This document shows, one piece after another, positions 17,656 to 26,147 of a stretch of DNA of 64,000 bases. The translations under genes were made by a program, and so were the position numbers. Source of the stretch: an uncultured Collinsella sp. (lineage in GTDB: Bacteria > Actinomycetota > Coriobacteriia > Coriobacteriales > Coriobacteriaceae); NCBI GenBank assembly GCA_900540905.1, contig UQHR01000001.1, positions 62,001 to 126,000 on the forward strand, read 5' to 3'. Position 1 is the first letter of the stretch. Each line of letters starts with the position of its first letter. The notes beneath the pieces are model-generated. The model saw nothing but the letters and a program-made list of their open reading frames with translations. It was not told where the DNA came from and made no database searches.

Positions 17656-19146
17656 ATGTCAGCTGCAAACGAGAAGGTTGGGGGCGGCACTTACGATGTC
17701 GTTGCCATCACGGCATGTCCAACGGGCATTGCTCACACATTTATGGCGGCCAAAGGGTTGGAAGACCAGGCAGCCAAGATGGGCGTGAGCATTAAGGTCG
17801 AGACTCAGGGTTCGGGCGGCGCTAAAAATGTACTGACCGCGGCAGACATCGCTGGTGCCAAGGGTGTCATCATTGCGGCGGATAAAAATGTCGAGCTCGA
17901 TCGCTTCGATGGCAAGTCGGTTTACTCCTGTGCGGTGACGCGTGGCATTAATGACGCCGAGGAACTTATCAATATTGCGCTTGCGGGCAATGCGCCTATT
18001 CATCATGTGTCCGGCGGCGCCGCGGTACAGGCGGCTGCCGAGGGCGAATCCGAGGGTTTGGGCCGCAGGGTCTATAAGGACCTGATGAACGGCGTTTCGC
18101 ACATGCTCCCCTTTGTTGTTGGCGGCGGCATCCTCATGGCGCTTTCGTTCTTGCTGGACCAGGCGGGACTGGGCACGAGCGCATACGGCCACAGCACTCC
18201 GGTCGCGGCCTTCTTTAACCTTGCGGGCAACCAGGCGTTCAACTTTATGCTCCCCATCCTTGCGGGCTATATTGCCATGTCCATTGCTGACCGTCCGGGC
18301 TTGGCCGCGGGCTTTGTGGGTGGCTGGATTGCAAAGCAGGGCTTTACGTTGGGCTATCTCACCACGGCAATGGATGCCGATGCCCAGGCTCAGCTTGTCT
18401 CTGCTGGCTTTTTGGGCGCGCTGCTGGTCGGTTTTGCCGCCGGCATTATCGTCAATGCGCTCAAGAAGGCTGCAAGCGTGCTACCCGAGTCGCTCGACGG
18501 TATCAAGCCCATGCTCATCTACCCCGTGCTGGGCATTCTCTTTACGAGTCTCTTTATGATGGCCGTTAACCCGATTATGGGCGTTATCAACACCGCCATT
18601 AGCGGCGCGCTCAACGGTCTTTCGGGCACGAGTATCGTTCTTTTGGGCATTATCTGCGCCGGCATGCAGGCGACCGACATGGGTGGTCCCATCAACAAGG
18701 CCGCATATGTCTTTGGCACCGCGGCCCTTGCCGAGCAAACGCTGCAGGGCAATATGATCATGGCTGCCGTCATGGCGGGCGGTATGGTACCGCCGCTGGT
18801 CATCGCGCTCTCCACGACGTTCTTTAAGAACCGCTGGACCGAGGCCGATCGCAAGGCAGGCCTGGTGAACTACATCATGGGTCTGTCGTTTATCACCGAG
18901 GGTGCCATTCCCTTTGCCGCGGCCGATCCGCTTCGCGTGTTGCCCGCCTGCATCCTGGGATCTGCGACCGCCGGCGGTCTGTCGATGCTCTTTGGTTGCG
19001 CGAGCCCCGCTCCGCACGGTGGCGCCTGGGTTATCGCGGTCATCACGAACCCGGTGCAGTACCTGTTGGCCCTTGCTATCGGCGCTGTGGTCGGCTGCTT
19101 GGTTCTGAGCTTCCTTAAGAAGCCTCTCGACAAGGCTACCGAGTAG
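17656..19146 (+). CDS. Fructose-type PTS transporter, IIB-IIC (no IIA)
   Basis: 496 aa. Residues 1-~105 are a fructose IIB domain with the phosphorylated Cys21 in TACPTGIAHT. From about residue 135 a fructose IIC domain follows with GVSHMLPFVVGGGILMAL and eight to ten membrane segments, and the signature ITEGAIPFAAADPLRV. The IIA domain present in many FruA proteins is missing, so a separate IIA (or IIA-HPr) must exist elsewhere. AAAGGAGGAAAC gives the start. A strong terminator follows. Probable substrate fructose or a related sugar; regulated by the adjacent DeoR protein. Confidence 0.92.
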   Translation: MSAANEKVGGGTYDVVAITACPTGIAHTFMAAKGLEDQAAKMGVSIKVETQGSGGAKNVLTAADIAGAKGVIIAADKNVELDRFDGKSVYSCAVTRGINDAEELINIALAGNAPIHHVSGGAAVQAAAEGESEGLGRRVYKDLMNGVSHMLPFVVGGGILMALSFLLDQAGLGTSAYGHSTPVAAFFNLAGNQAFNFMLPILAGYIAMSIADRPGLAAGFVGGWIAKQGFTLGYLTTAMDADAQAQLVSAGFLGALLVGFAAGIIVNALKKAASVLPESLDGIKPMLIYPVLGILFTSLFMMAVNPIMGVINTAISGALNGLSGTSIVLLGIICAGMQATDMGGPINKAAYVFGTAALAEQTLQGNMIMAAVMAGGMVPPLVIALSTTFFKNRWTEADRKAGLVNYIMGLSFITEGAIPFAAADPLRVLPACILGSATAGGLSMLFGCASPAPHGGAWVIAVITNPVQYLLALAIGAVVGCLVLSFLKKPLDKATE

Positions 19147-19172
19147 CGGGAGCGGAAGGGTCTTGCCAATGG

Positions 19173-19210
19173 AAAGGCGGCAACGTCCACCAGGGACGTT
19201 GCCGCCTTTT
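19173..19210 (+). terminator. Rho-independent terminator after the fructose PTS
   Basis: A perfect 16-bp stem (19173-19188 with 19194-19209; AAAGGCGGCAACGTCC on the left) and a five-base loop, ending in TTTT. Confidence 0.93.
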
Positions 19211-19226
19211 GCTGTTTGGGGATTTG

Positions 19227-19521
19227 TCTCGATCTGTAACAGGAAGAGAGGGATATGGGTTCCAGATGTTACAAGCTGAGATATTTTTCCTGTTGGTCCC
19301 ATAACGTCTCAATCTGTAACAGGAAGGTCAAAATGCGGGCTCCAGATGTTACAGATCGAGATGATTTCTCCGGTGGGATCCGAATATCTCAATCTGTAAC
19401 ATCTTGGGCCGATTTTGCCGAGTTATTGTTACAGATTGAGATTTTCCCTTGAGGGGGATTCGAATGTCTCGATTTGTAACAGATAGGCCGGAAAATGGGT
19501 TCTAACTGTTACAGATCGAGA
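19227..19521. repeat. Array of four palindromes with exact 80-bp period
   Basis: TCTC(A/G)ATCTGTAACA-type left arms start at 19227, 19307, 19387 and 19467; each is matched 25-28 nt later by TGTTACAGAT(C/T)GAGA-type right arms. Units are about 55 bp and spacers about 25 bp. Arms are conserved with small changes (TTTG for TCTG in unit 4, AAGCTGAG in unit 1); the inner and spacer sequences are not. The array fills the 444-bp gap between two convergent genes. No coding sequence is apparent. Confidence 0.9.
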
Positions 19522-19554
19522 CGTTTTGGGACCGTGGCTGGGCCATTGCGGCAA

Positions 19555-19591
19555 AACCACCACAAAGGTGCCTGTCCCCATTGTGGTGGTT
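19555..19591. repeat. Hairpin with TGGGGACAG loop (family B, copy 3)
   Basis: Identical over 39 bp (19553-19591) to 17421-17459. It touches the stop codon of the convergent pseudouridine synthase gene and may serve as its transcription end. Confidence 0.8.
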
Positions 19592-20250
19592 TAGGGCTCC
19601 CAGGGGCAGGGGGCTTCGATGTGGATGTGCTCGCCGGTTACGGGATGCGTGAAGGACACGCTGTGGGCGTGGAGCATCAGGCCGCAGGGGCGCGGCGTTC
19701 CGTATAGGTCGTCGCCAACCAGGGGATGATGCTCGTTTGCCAGGTGCACACGGATTTGGTGCTTGCGGCCGGTGAGCAGCTCGACATCGATATACGAGCG
19801 CGTGGGCAGGCCTCGGCGGCTCTTAAGGCGCTTGAGCACCTTCACGCGCGTCTGAGACGGCTTGCCGCTGGCGCCGACGCGCATCTTGCGGCTGTCGTGG
19901 CGGTCGCGGGCGATGGGCTTGTCGATGAGCTTTTCGTTCCAGTCGATCTTGCCCTCGGCGAGCGCCAGATAGTGCTTTTCGAATGCGTGGTCGATGACCA
20001 TCTGGTCAAAAGCGGGCTGCGTCCGCTTGTCGAGCGAGAACAACACCACGCCGGTGGTGTCGCGGTCCAAGCGGTTGAGCGGTTGCATGTCGGTCGCGGC
20101 AAAGCCGTCGCCCATCGCCAGCAGCAGGTCGCTGGCGTAGTCGGTAAGTGTGCGCTCGCCGGTGCCGTCACCGTGGACGATCATGCCGGCAGGCTTATCG
20201 ATAGCCATGAGCCAGGCGTCGCAGTAGAGGACTTGAGGTTCTTCGTTCAC
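19591..20250 (-). CDS. RluA/RluD-family RNA pseudouridine synthase
   Basis: 219 aa. Isomerises uridine to pseudouridine in rRNA or tRNA. The catalytic-Asp motif RLDRDTTG lies at residues 60-67 and the family's RTGRKHQIRVHL-type motif (LLTGRKHQIRVHLA) near residue 165. There is no S4 domain, unlike RluC/RluD, so it resembles RluA/TruC-sized enzymes; the target site cannot be told. Start is GTG 20250 with AAAGG upstream. The gene follows the U32 gene on the same strand by 15 bp and is probably co-transcribed with it. Confidence 0.92.
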   Translation of the reverse strand: MNEEPQVLYCDAWLMAIDKPAGMIVHGDGTGERTLTDYASDLLLAMGDGFAATDMQPLNRLDRDTTGVVLFSLDKRTQPAFDQMVIDHAFEKHYLALAEGKIDWNEKLIDKPIARDRHDSRKMRVGASGKPSQTRVKVLKRLKSRRGLPTRSYIDVELLTGRKHQIRVHLANEHHPLVGDDLYGTPRPCGLMLHAHSVSFTHPVTGEHIHIEAPCPWEP

Positions 20251-20265
20251 GTGTAAGCCTTTCGA

Positions 20266-22758
20266 TTAGCTAATTCCCACAAACATGCAGCCCGAGGTGG
20301 CGCCGCGCAGGCGGGCGGCGGGCTTGCGGCCGGCTTGAGCCGCCTCGACGGCGCGACGGACGCGAGCGACGGCACGGCCAATCTCATCGGCCTCGAGCAA
20401 GGTTCCGTCGACCATAAGACGACGGACGCCGGCGTCGAGCAACTGCGGTACCTGCGGCGTGAGGTCGATGGGGTAAGCATCGTACAAGCGAGAGCGGCCA
20501 TGGATGTCGGTGCGTACGGGCATGACCTTGCCGTCGATATTCTTGAGCGAGAGCTTGCGGGCACGCAGGCGGCAGTTGGCGCAATCGTGGATGCAGCCGT
20601 TGGCAACCTGCAGAATGCAATGCTCGCTTGTCATGACGCGTGGGCGGCCAAAGACGGTGATGCCCAGAGTCGCGGGCGCGGCGGCGCCGAACGAGACAAT
20701 CTCGTCGAGCGTGATCTCGGGCGAGAGCCAAAACGCACCGGCCCCGCGCTCGGCAATCGCCTCCATGCAGGGCGTGTTGTGCACCGGCAGGCAAGAGCGA
20801 ATCTCGGCCGTGGCGCCAACCTGGGCGGCCAGGGCAAGCTCAGAGATGTTGCCAATAGCGACCGTGGCGCCGGCAACAACCCACGGGTCGACGCGCTCGT
20901 GGTCAACGGCACGGCAGACCTCGTCGAGCACGGGCACGATGCCCTGCTCAAACGCATCGGCGGGGGAGAGCTCGGCCGCATCGAGCGCGTCGGTGGTCAT
21001 GTAGATGCGCGTTGCACCCTCCGCTCGCGCTGCCTCGGCGGCCTCGAGCGAGGTGACGGTGGCGCAGATCTGCGGCTCGTCGCGGTAGTGCTCGGGCATG
21101 GGCCGCGTACATTTGTCGAGCACCGGCAGCTCGAGCGTGCGGGCACGCTCGTCATACGGTGCCAGAATGGCCTCCTCCAGCGCCTTGCAGGCGGCGGCGC
21201 GCACCTTGTGCACAGCGGAGAAGCCCATGCCGCAGCCCTTATCGAGCGCCACATCAAAGCTCGCGGACTCAAAGGGCGAGGACCCCATGCGGCCCACATG
21301 CTCTACCAGATCGGACGCCTCGACCGCGCGGGTCTTGGCGGCCTCGACGGTAAAGCCCGTGGCCGTGGCCGTAAGCGAAGGGGCGTCGCAGCAAGTAAGC
21401 GTGACGGCAAACGGTTCGCCCAAACGCGCCACAACGGTTACATCAACGGCGCGGCGGCGCAGCACATCGCGCTTGAGCGCGGCGCCGGCAGCGTCAATGG
21501 CGCGCTGGCTTCGAATCACGCGCACGCGGCAGCCCTCGGGCATGCTGCGAGGCACGCGGCACTCGATGATGTCACCGGCGGCGGCATCATCGGCGGCAAT
21601 GGTGGTCAGGAACTGGTCAAACTCGTTATCGTGGCGAAGCTCCAGCAGGTCGCCCTTGCCCACGGGCTCAAACAACTCAATGCGGGCGATGGCGGCGCGC
21701 CGACGGCGGTCGTCGGGCTTGAGGCCGCGCACATCGCGGTTGGCCGGGCGGCTGCCCAGCACCGTGCCCACGATCTGGCCGCGGTTGTTGGAGCGCTCGT
21801 AGCTCATCATCTCGTCACCCGAGGTACCGTCTTGGTAGGCGTGCGTAAAGTCGCGGTTAAAGCAGCGCTTGAGCTGTCGCTGGCGGGCCGCATCCTCATC
21901 CTTAGAGGTCGAAACATCGGCCAGCATGTCATCAATCTGATGACGATACACGTCGACGATGGAATACACGTAATCGGGGGCCTTCATGCGGCCCTCGAGC
22001 TTGAGCGATGCGGCGCCGGCGTCATACAGACGGCGAACAAGCTGCGAAGTGTTGGTGTCGCGCGGGCACAGCGCGCGCTCGCGTCCGGCAGGGGAGAGCG
22101 AGCGGCCGTTCTCGTCAATTAGCTTGTAGGGTAGGCGGCAGGGCTGGGCGCACATGCCGCGGTTGGCCGAGCGGCCAGCCATGGCAAAGCTCGACAGCAG
22201 GCACAGACCCGAGTAGCAAAAGCAGATGGCACCGTGGCTAAAGACCTCAAGGTCCACATCGGGCGCGGCGTTGTGAATGGCGGCGATCTCGTCGATGGAG
22301 AGCTCGCGCGAGAGAGTCACGCGGTCGGCGCCCTGCTCACGGCACCAAAGGGTTCCGCGGTCGTCGTGGATGTTCGCCTGGGTCGAGATGTGTGTCTCGA
22401 TGCCGGGCATGGTGCGCTTGACCTCAAAGAACAGACCCCAGTCCTGGATAATGAAGGCGTCGGCGCCCAGCGTGGAGCAGCGATGGATGAGTTGCAGCGC
22501 ATCGCCCATCTCAGACTGCTTGATGACGATGTTTACCGTGACGTAGACGCGCGACCCGGCTAGATGCGCGGCGCGGCAGGCTTGCTCAAAGGCCTCGTCG
22601 GTAAAGTTGGTTGCCTTGCGGCGGGCGTTGAAGCTGCCCATGCCGCAGTAGATGGCGTCTGCCCCGGCAGCGAGCGCGGCGGCAAAGGGCTCGGGCCCTC
22701 CGGCGGGCGCCAAAAGCTCGGGTCTGCGGTTGGTGGTTCGACTGGCGGTTGCGGTCAT
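20266..22758 (-). CDS. Peptidase U32-family protein with C-terminal DUF3656-type region (RlhA/TrhP-like)
   Basis: 830 aa. It begins with the U32 N-terminus RPELLAPAGGPEPFAAALAAGADAIYCG and carries the U32 signature EVFSHGAICFCYSGLCLLS with clustered cysteines, plus GMCAQPCRLPY. The long C-terminal half matches the collagenase-like DUF3656 arrangement. E. coli U32 relatives RlhA and TrhP are now known as RNA hydroxylation enzymes rather than proteases, so an RNA-modification role beside a pseudouridine synthase is reasonable. Start ATG 22758 with AAAGGCAGGAT upstream. A second U32-family gene begins at 63457. Confidence 0.88.
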   Translation of the reverse strand: MTATASRTTNRRPELLAPAGGPEPFAAALAAGADAIYCGMGSFNARRKATNFTDEAFEQACRAAHLAGSRVYVTVNIVIKQSEMGDALQLIHRCSTLGADAFIIQDWGLFFEVKRTMPGIETHISTQANIHDDRGTLWCREQGADRVTLSRELSIDEIAAIHNAAPDVDLEVFSHGAICFCYSGLCLLSSFAMAGRSANRGMCAQPCRLPYKLIDENGRSLSPAGRERALCPRDTNTSQLVRRLYDAGAASLKLEGRMKAPDYVYSIVDVYRHQIDDMLADVSTSKDEDAARQRQLKRCFNRDFTHAYQDGTSGDEMMSYERSNNRGQIVGTVLGSRPANRDVRGLKPDDRRRRAAIARIELFEPVGKGDLLELRHDNEFDQFLTTIAADDAAAGDIIECRVPRSMPEGCRVRVIRSQRAIDAAGAALKRDVLRRRAVDVTVVARLGEPFAVTLTCCDAPSLTATATGFTVEAAKTRAVEASDLVEHVGRMGSSPFESASFDVALDKGCGMGFSAVHKVRAAACKALEEAILAPYDERARTLELPVLDKCTRPMPEHYRDEPQICATVTSLEAAEAARAEGATRIYMTTDALDAAELSPADAFEQGIVPVLDEVCRAVDHERVDPWVVAGATVAIGNISELALAAQVGATAEIRSCLPVHNTPCMEAIAERGAGAFWLSPEITLDEIVSFGAAAPATLGITVFGRPRVMTSEHCILQVANGCIHDCANCRLRARKLSLKNIDGKVMPVRTDIHGRSRLYDAYPIDLTPQVPQLLDAGVRRLMVDGTLLEADEIGRAVARVRRAVEAAQAGRKPAARLRGATSGCMFVGIS

Positions 22759-23058
22759 ATCCTGCCTTTCAAAATGCTCAGATATTCAAAAGTATAGTGG
22801 TGCCGTTGCGGCAGGCGATGCCCGTGCTCCAAGCGGGATAAAGTCTTCAGCAGCTTAGGCTGGCTGACCCCGTGGAGAACCGTTCAGCTGCCAACGGGCG
22901 CCGTTGGGCGATAAAATATTCTCTCCAGCTGATAATATTCTTGCATCAAACAGAAACCTTGAGTACTATCCCAAATCAAGCGCGGTGTTCAGACCGAATT
23001 GTGCCTCCCGGTGCGAACGCCGCGCTCACGCTCTCTATCTGATCGTAAGGAGAAAAAC
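22759..23058. other. Divergent intergenic region between the U32 gene and ridA
   Basis: 300 bp with no open frame of note. AT-rich patches (ATAAAATATT near 22912, TGATAATATTC near 22931) are likely -10 regions for one or both divergent genes, but no full promoter is convincing. GCCAACGGGCGCCGTTGGGC (about 22891-22910) is a small hairpin. Confidence 0.4.
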
Positions 23059-23436
23059 ATGAGCGAGACCGTCGTGTCTTCCGATAACGCACCCGCAGCC
23101 ATCGGACCGTATTCCCCCGGTATCCAGACCGGCAACATGGTGTTCCTGTCCGGCCAGCTGGGCATCGACCCCACAACTGGCAAGATGCCCGAGGGCGTCG
23201 AGGCCCAGGCCAAGCAGTCCCTTGCTAACGTCGAGGCCCTGCTGACTGCCGCCGGCGCTACGTTTGCCGATGTCGTCAAGACCACGGTCTACCTGGCCGA
23301 CATTGCCGACTTCGCTGCCGTGAACGAGATCTACGCCTCCAAGTTCGAGGCCCCGTTCCCCGCGCGCAGCGCTTTCCAGGTTGCCGCCCTTCCGGCTGGC
23401 GGTCTGGTCGAGATCGAGGTCGTCGCCGCTCTCTAA
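23059..23436 (+). CDS. ridA: RidA family enamine/imine deaminase
   Basis: 125 aa. RidA hydrolyses reactive 2-aminoacrylate and related imines made by PLP enzymes. Family features: APAAIGPYSPGIQTGNMVFLSGQLGIDP, the conserved Arg in FPARSAFQVAALP, and the Glu at the C-terminus (VEIEVVAAL). ATG 23059 follows AAGGAG; an upstream extension of the frame to 22999 has no family sequence. It lies at the head of the purine cluster, whose YgeX enzyme releases 2-aminoacrylate, so the pairing makes biochemical sense. A terminator follows. Confidence 0.95.
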   Translation: MSETVVSSDNAPAAIGPYSPGIQTGNMVFLSGQLGIDPTTGKMPEGVEAQAKQSLANVEALLTAAGATFADVVKTTVYLADIADFAAVNEIYASKFEAPFPARSAFQVAALPAGGLVEIEVVAAL

Positions 23437-23465
23437 GGCGTTGGCAACAACTAAACATGACATGC

Positions 23466-23504
23466 AAAAAGACCCTGCAGCGCGTGCGAGCTGCAGGGTC
23501 TTTT
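23466..23504. terminator. Bidirectional terminator between ridA and the YheO-type regulator
   Basis: AAAAAGACCCTGCAG (23466-23480) pairs with CTGCAGGGTCTTTT (23491-23504); T-runs on both strands serve the two convergent genes. Confidence 0.92.
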
Positions 23505-23548
23505 GTTAAGTGACGGATCGCTTGTGGAGCCGCGCTCCATTTTGCTCG

Positions 23549-24205
23549 TTAGCCCTCCTTGCGAACTTTTTGCAGGTAGCGGTAGACGCTGGGCTCCGAG
23601 ATGCCCAGCGCGGTGGCGGCGCAGGCCACGGCGCCCTTGAGCATGAACACCCCGTTGCCGTTGAGGTGGCGAATGACGTCCACGCGGTCGCTCTGACCAA
23701 GCGACGCTACATCCAGCCCGCGCGCGCTCAGCAACTCGGCAATGCTGCGGTCGATGAGCTCCTGTGTAGACTCCGAAAGGCTTTCGACCTCGATAGGGGC
23801 GGGCTCCGTGCGCGTCGGCGCCGCGTCGAAGCACGCCATGAGCTGCTGCGCCATGGCGTTGATGGAGCGCACGGTCGAGAGGTCGGTGTTGACGCAGAGC
23901 ATACCGACGATCTCATCATTCTCGCGGATAAAGTACGTCGCTGACTCCAACGTCTTGCCGCCGGCACCGCGCCCCTCGTAGCCCGTAATAAACGGCAGGT
24001 CGCGATACTTGGCGTCGTGCATGATCTTGAGTGCCAGATCGGTGGCGGGACCGCCGACCTTGCGGCCGCTCACGATGCCGTTGCGAATATCGACGATGGC
24101 GTGGTCGGGATCCGAGAAATCGTGCAGCACGATTTCGCTGTTCTTACCGAGTATCTGCTCCAGGAAATCGACCATCGGCAAAAAGCGACGTACGGTCTCG
24201 TTCAC
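23549..24205 (-). CDS. YheO-type transcriptional regulator 1 (PAS-like sensor plus C-terminal HTH)
   Basis: 218 aa. N-terminal YheO-like PAS domain (FLPMVDFLEQILGKNSEIVLHDFSD ... GRKVGGPATDLAL ... YFIRENDEIVGMLCVNTDL) and C-terminal HTH_22 domain (DRVDVIRHLNGNGVFMLKGAV ... LGISEPSVYRYLQKVRKEG). The open frame runs up to 24346, but AAGGAG six bases before GTG 24205 marks the start. It is divergent from the purine permease and homologous to the regulator at 38077-38730, so it probably senses a purine-derived ligand and controls the permease/ssnA side. Confidence 0.88.
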   Translation of the reverse strand: MNETVRRFLPMVDFLEQILGKNSEIVLHDFSDPDHAIVDIRNGIVSGRKVGGPATDLALKIMHDAKYRDLPFITGYEGRGAGGKTLESATYFIRENDEIVGMLCVNTDLSTVRSINAMAQQLMACFDAAPTRTEPAPIEVESLSESTQELIDRSIAELLSARGLDVASLGQSDRVDVIRHLNGNGVFMLKGAVACAATALGISEPSVYRYLQKVRKEG

Positions 24206-24557
24206 GGGCAACTCCTTGGGGTGAAATCGGAAATGTTCATAACAATTTTTTCTCATGGTAACACGCCATTCCTCATCTCGCATATTCGCAGGTACATTGC
24301 GTAATACAGACGAACGGTAGGAATTTGGCGGTAAACGGTTGACCAAAAGAAATGTTAGATGTTATTTTGACCAGACACTTTCCTGACCTGCGGAAATGCG
24401 TAATTTCAGCTGAAGAATAGTCTGATAACAAAAAATTATTATTGAGAATGAGAATCATCTTTAATACGATATGCAATGAAGGCACAACCTCAACCCCGCA
24501 CTGCGTCACAATAGAGCGTCAGATGCGAAAACAACTACTTCGAGGATTGGTGGTCAA
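24206..24557. promoter_or_regulatory. AT-rich divergent regulatory region, regulator 1 / purine permease
   Basis: 352 bp, clearly lower in GC than the surroundings. A candidate promoter for the permease is TTGAGA (24442-24447), 17 bp, TACGAT (24465-24470). TGAGAATGAGAATCAT (24443-24458), overlapping the -35, resembles a Fur-box half array. Two TTGACCA direct repeats occur near 24339 and 24367. Operators for the YheO-type regulator are probably here. Confidence 0.45.
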
Positions 24558-25952
24558 ATGACCCAGGAGACGGTTACGAACGGCACTGAAGCCCTGTTCA
24601 CTCGCGAAGGCATGCCTCCCGTTAAGGAAATGATCCCGTGTGCCCTTCAGCACGTACTGGCATCGTTTGCCGGCATCATTACCCCGGCGGTCATCATGGC
24701 CGGCGTCTACGGCTTTAATAGCCAGCAGAGTACCGACATCATCCAGGTCGCGCTCATTCTTTCGGCGATCGACACGGCCCTTCAGGCCTTCGCTCCCTTC
24801 CGTCGCATCGGCGGCGGCCTGCCCATCGTCATGGGCGTTTCGTTCGCGTTCCTGCCGGCCCTGCAGGCCATGGGTGCCTCGGGCTTTAGCTTTGGTGCGC
24901 TGCTGGGTGGCGAGATCGTCGGCGGCGCCGTCGCGGTCCTCTTTGGTCTGGCCTACAGCAAGATCAAGTGGCTGTTCCCGCCCGTCGTGACCGGTACGGT
25001 CATCTTCTCCATCGGCGTTTCGCTGTATCCCACGGCCGTCAAGTATATGGCCGGCGGTATGGGTACGCCGCTGTGGGGCACCCCGCAGGCCTGGTGCGTC
25101 GCTCTTATCACCTTCGCCGTGGTCTTTGCGCTCGCCAACTTTGGCAAGGGCACGCTCAAGCTGGGATCCGTGTTCTTTGGCATGATCGTTGGCATGATCG
25201 TCTCCATCCCCTTTGGCATGATCGACTTCTCCAGCGTCGCCACCGCTCAGGTCTTCGCTCTTCCCAAGCTCATGCCCTACGCGCTCGAGTTTGATCCCGA
25301 GGTCTGCATTACCCTCGCCGTCGTGTTCCCCATGGTTGCCATCCAGGTTATCGGTGACGTCTCCGCCGCCTGCCTGGGCTCCATCGACCGTATGCCCACC
25401 GAGCGCGAGCTCTCCGGCGCTATCGTGTCCCAGGGCCTCACCTCTATGGTCGGCGGTCTGCTGGGCGGTCTTCCCACCAGCGCCCTTGGCCAGAACGTGG
25501 GCATCATCTGCTCCAACAAGGTCGTCAACAAGTGGGTCTTTGTGATCATTGCGGCCGTCTTTGCCATCGCCGGTCTGTTCCCGCAGCTCTCTGCCGTCCT
25601 TTCCGCTATCCCGCAGCCCGTCATCGGCGGCGCGACCGTCGGCGTCTTTGGCACCATCACCATGAACGGCGTGCGCATGTTCACCCGCGAGGGCCTCACG
25701 CAGCGCACTACCACCATCGTCGGCACCTCCGTCGTCTTTGGCCTGGGTATCTGGATGGCCAGCGGTTGCCTTGCCGGCGAGGGTATGCCCGCCTGGGTGT
25801 CCACCGTCATCGGCTCCAATGCCGTAACCCCCACCGCCATCATGGCCATTGTCCTTAACCTGATCCTTCCGCAGACGCCGGTCGTGGCTCAGCACATCGA
25901 TGCTGCCAAGGACGCTGCCGTGGATCTGGTCTTGCCCGAGAGCAAGAAGTAA
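24558..25952 (+). CDS. NCS2-family purine (xanthine/urate) permease
   Basis: 464 aa, about 12-14 membrane segments. Nucleobase:cation symporter 2 family, proton- or sodium-coupled. Features: QHVLASFAGIITPAVIMAGV in the first helix and the NAT signature region GGLPTSALGQNVGIICSNKV (Q-N-x-G core). Compared with uracil permeases, the QNVG form and the surrounding purine genes favour xanthine or urate. It opens the forward part of the purine cluster, 195 bp before ssnA. Likely regulated by the divergent YheO-type protein. Confidence 0.92.
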   Translation: MTQETVTNGTEALFTREGMPPVKEMIPCALQHVLASFAGIITPAVIMAGVYGFNSQQSTDIIQVALILSAIDTALQAFAPFRRIGGGLPIVMGVSFAFLPALQAMGASGFSFGALLGGEIVGGAVAVLFGLAYSKIKWLFPPVVTGTVIFSIGVSLYPTAVKYMAGGMGTPLWGTPQAWCVALITFAVVFALANFGKGTLKLGSVFFGMIVGMIVSIPFGMIDFSSVATAQVFALPKLMPYALEFDPEVCITLAVVFPMVAIQVIGDVSAACLGSIDRMPTERELSGAIVSQGLTSMVGGLLGGLPTSALGQNVGIICSNKVVNKWVFVIIAAVFAIAGLFPQLSAVLSAIPQPVIGGATVGVFGTITMNGVRMFTREGLTQRTTTIVGTSVVFGLGIWMASGCLAGEGMPAWVSTVIGSNAVTPTAIMAIVLNLILPQTPVVAQHIDAAKDAAVDLVLPESKK

Positions 25953-25968
25953 CCAATTCGGTGCTATT

Positions 25969-26048
25969 CGTCGGCGGGCGCATCGCCTCGTCCGCCGACG
26001 TCATGCGGCGCCAAGCCGCACTTCAAAGGGTTTGTCCCTTTGGTGAAG
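25969..26048 (+). other. Three consecutive hairpins between the permease and ssnA
   Basis: CGTCGGCGG (25969-25977)/CCGCCGACG (25992-26000), TGCGGC (26004-26009)/GCCGCA (26015-26020) and CTTCAAAGGG (26021-26030)/CCCTTTGGTGAAG (26036-26048, with a small bulge). No T-run follows. This may stabilise the mRNA or be a cis-regulatory leader of ssnA. The remaining ~100 bp before ssnA show nothing clear. Confidence 0.5.
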
Positions 26049-26147
26049 CGTTGACGGGAGAGGGCCCGTTTCCGGTGTAGGCCGGCGCTTCGCACTCCGC
26101 CATGTCAGAGGTGTCAAACCCCGCCCCTGATGTTGAAGGGAGCATTT

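Noticed and set aside
19227..19521. CRISPR array
   Set aside because: Spacing is regular, but half sites alternate in orientation and vary, the units are palindromes rather than direct repeats, and no cas gene is near.
20335..22122. 595-aa open frame on the plus strand
   Set aside because: Shadow of the U32-family gene on the minus strand, which carries the family signature.
24206..24557. Purine riboswitch before the permease
   Set aside because: The conserved guanine-aptamer core and its flanking stems were not found; the region looks like a protein-regulated promoter.
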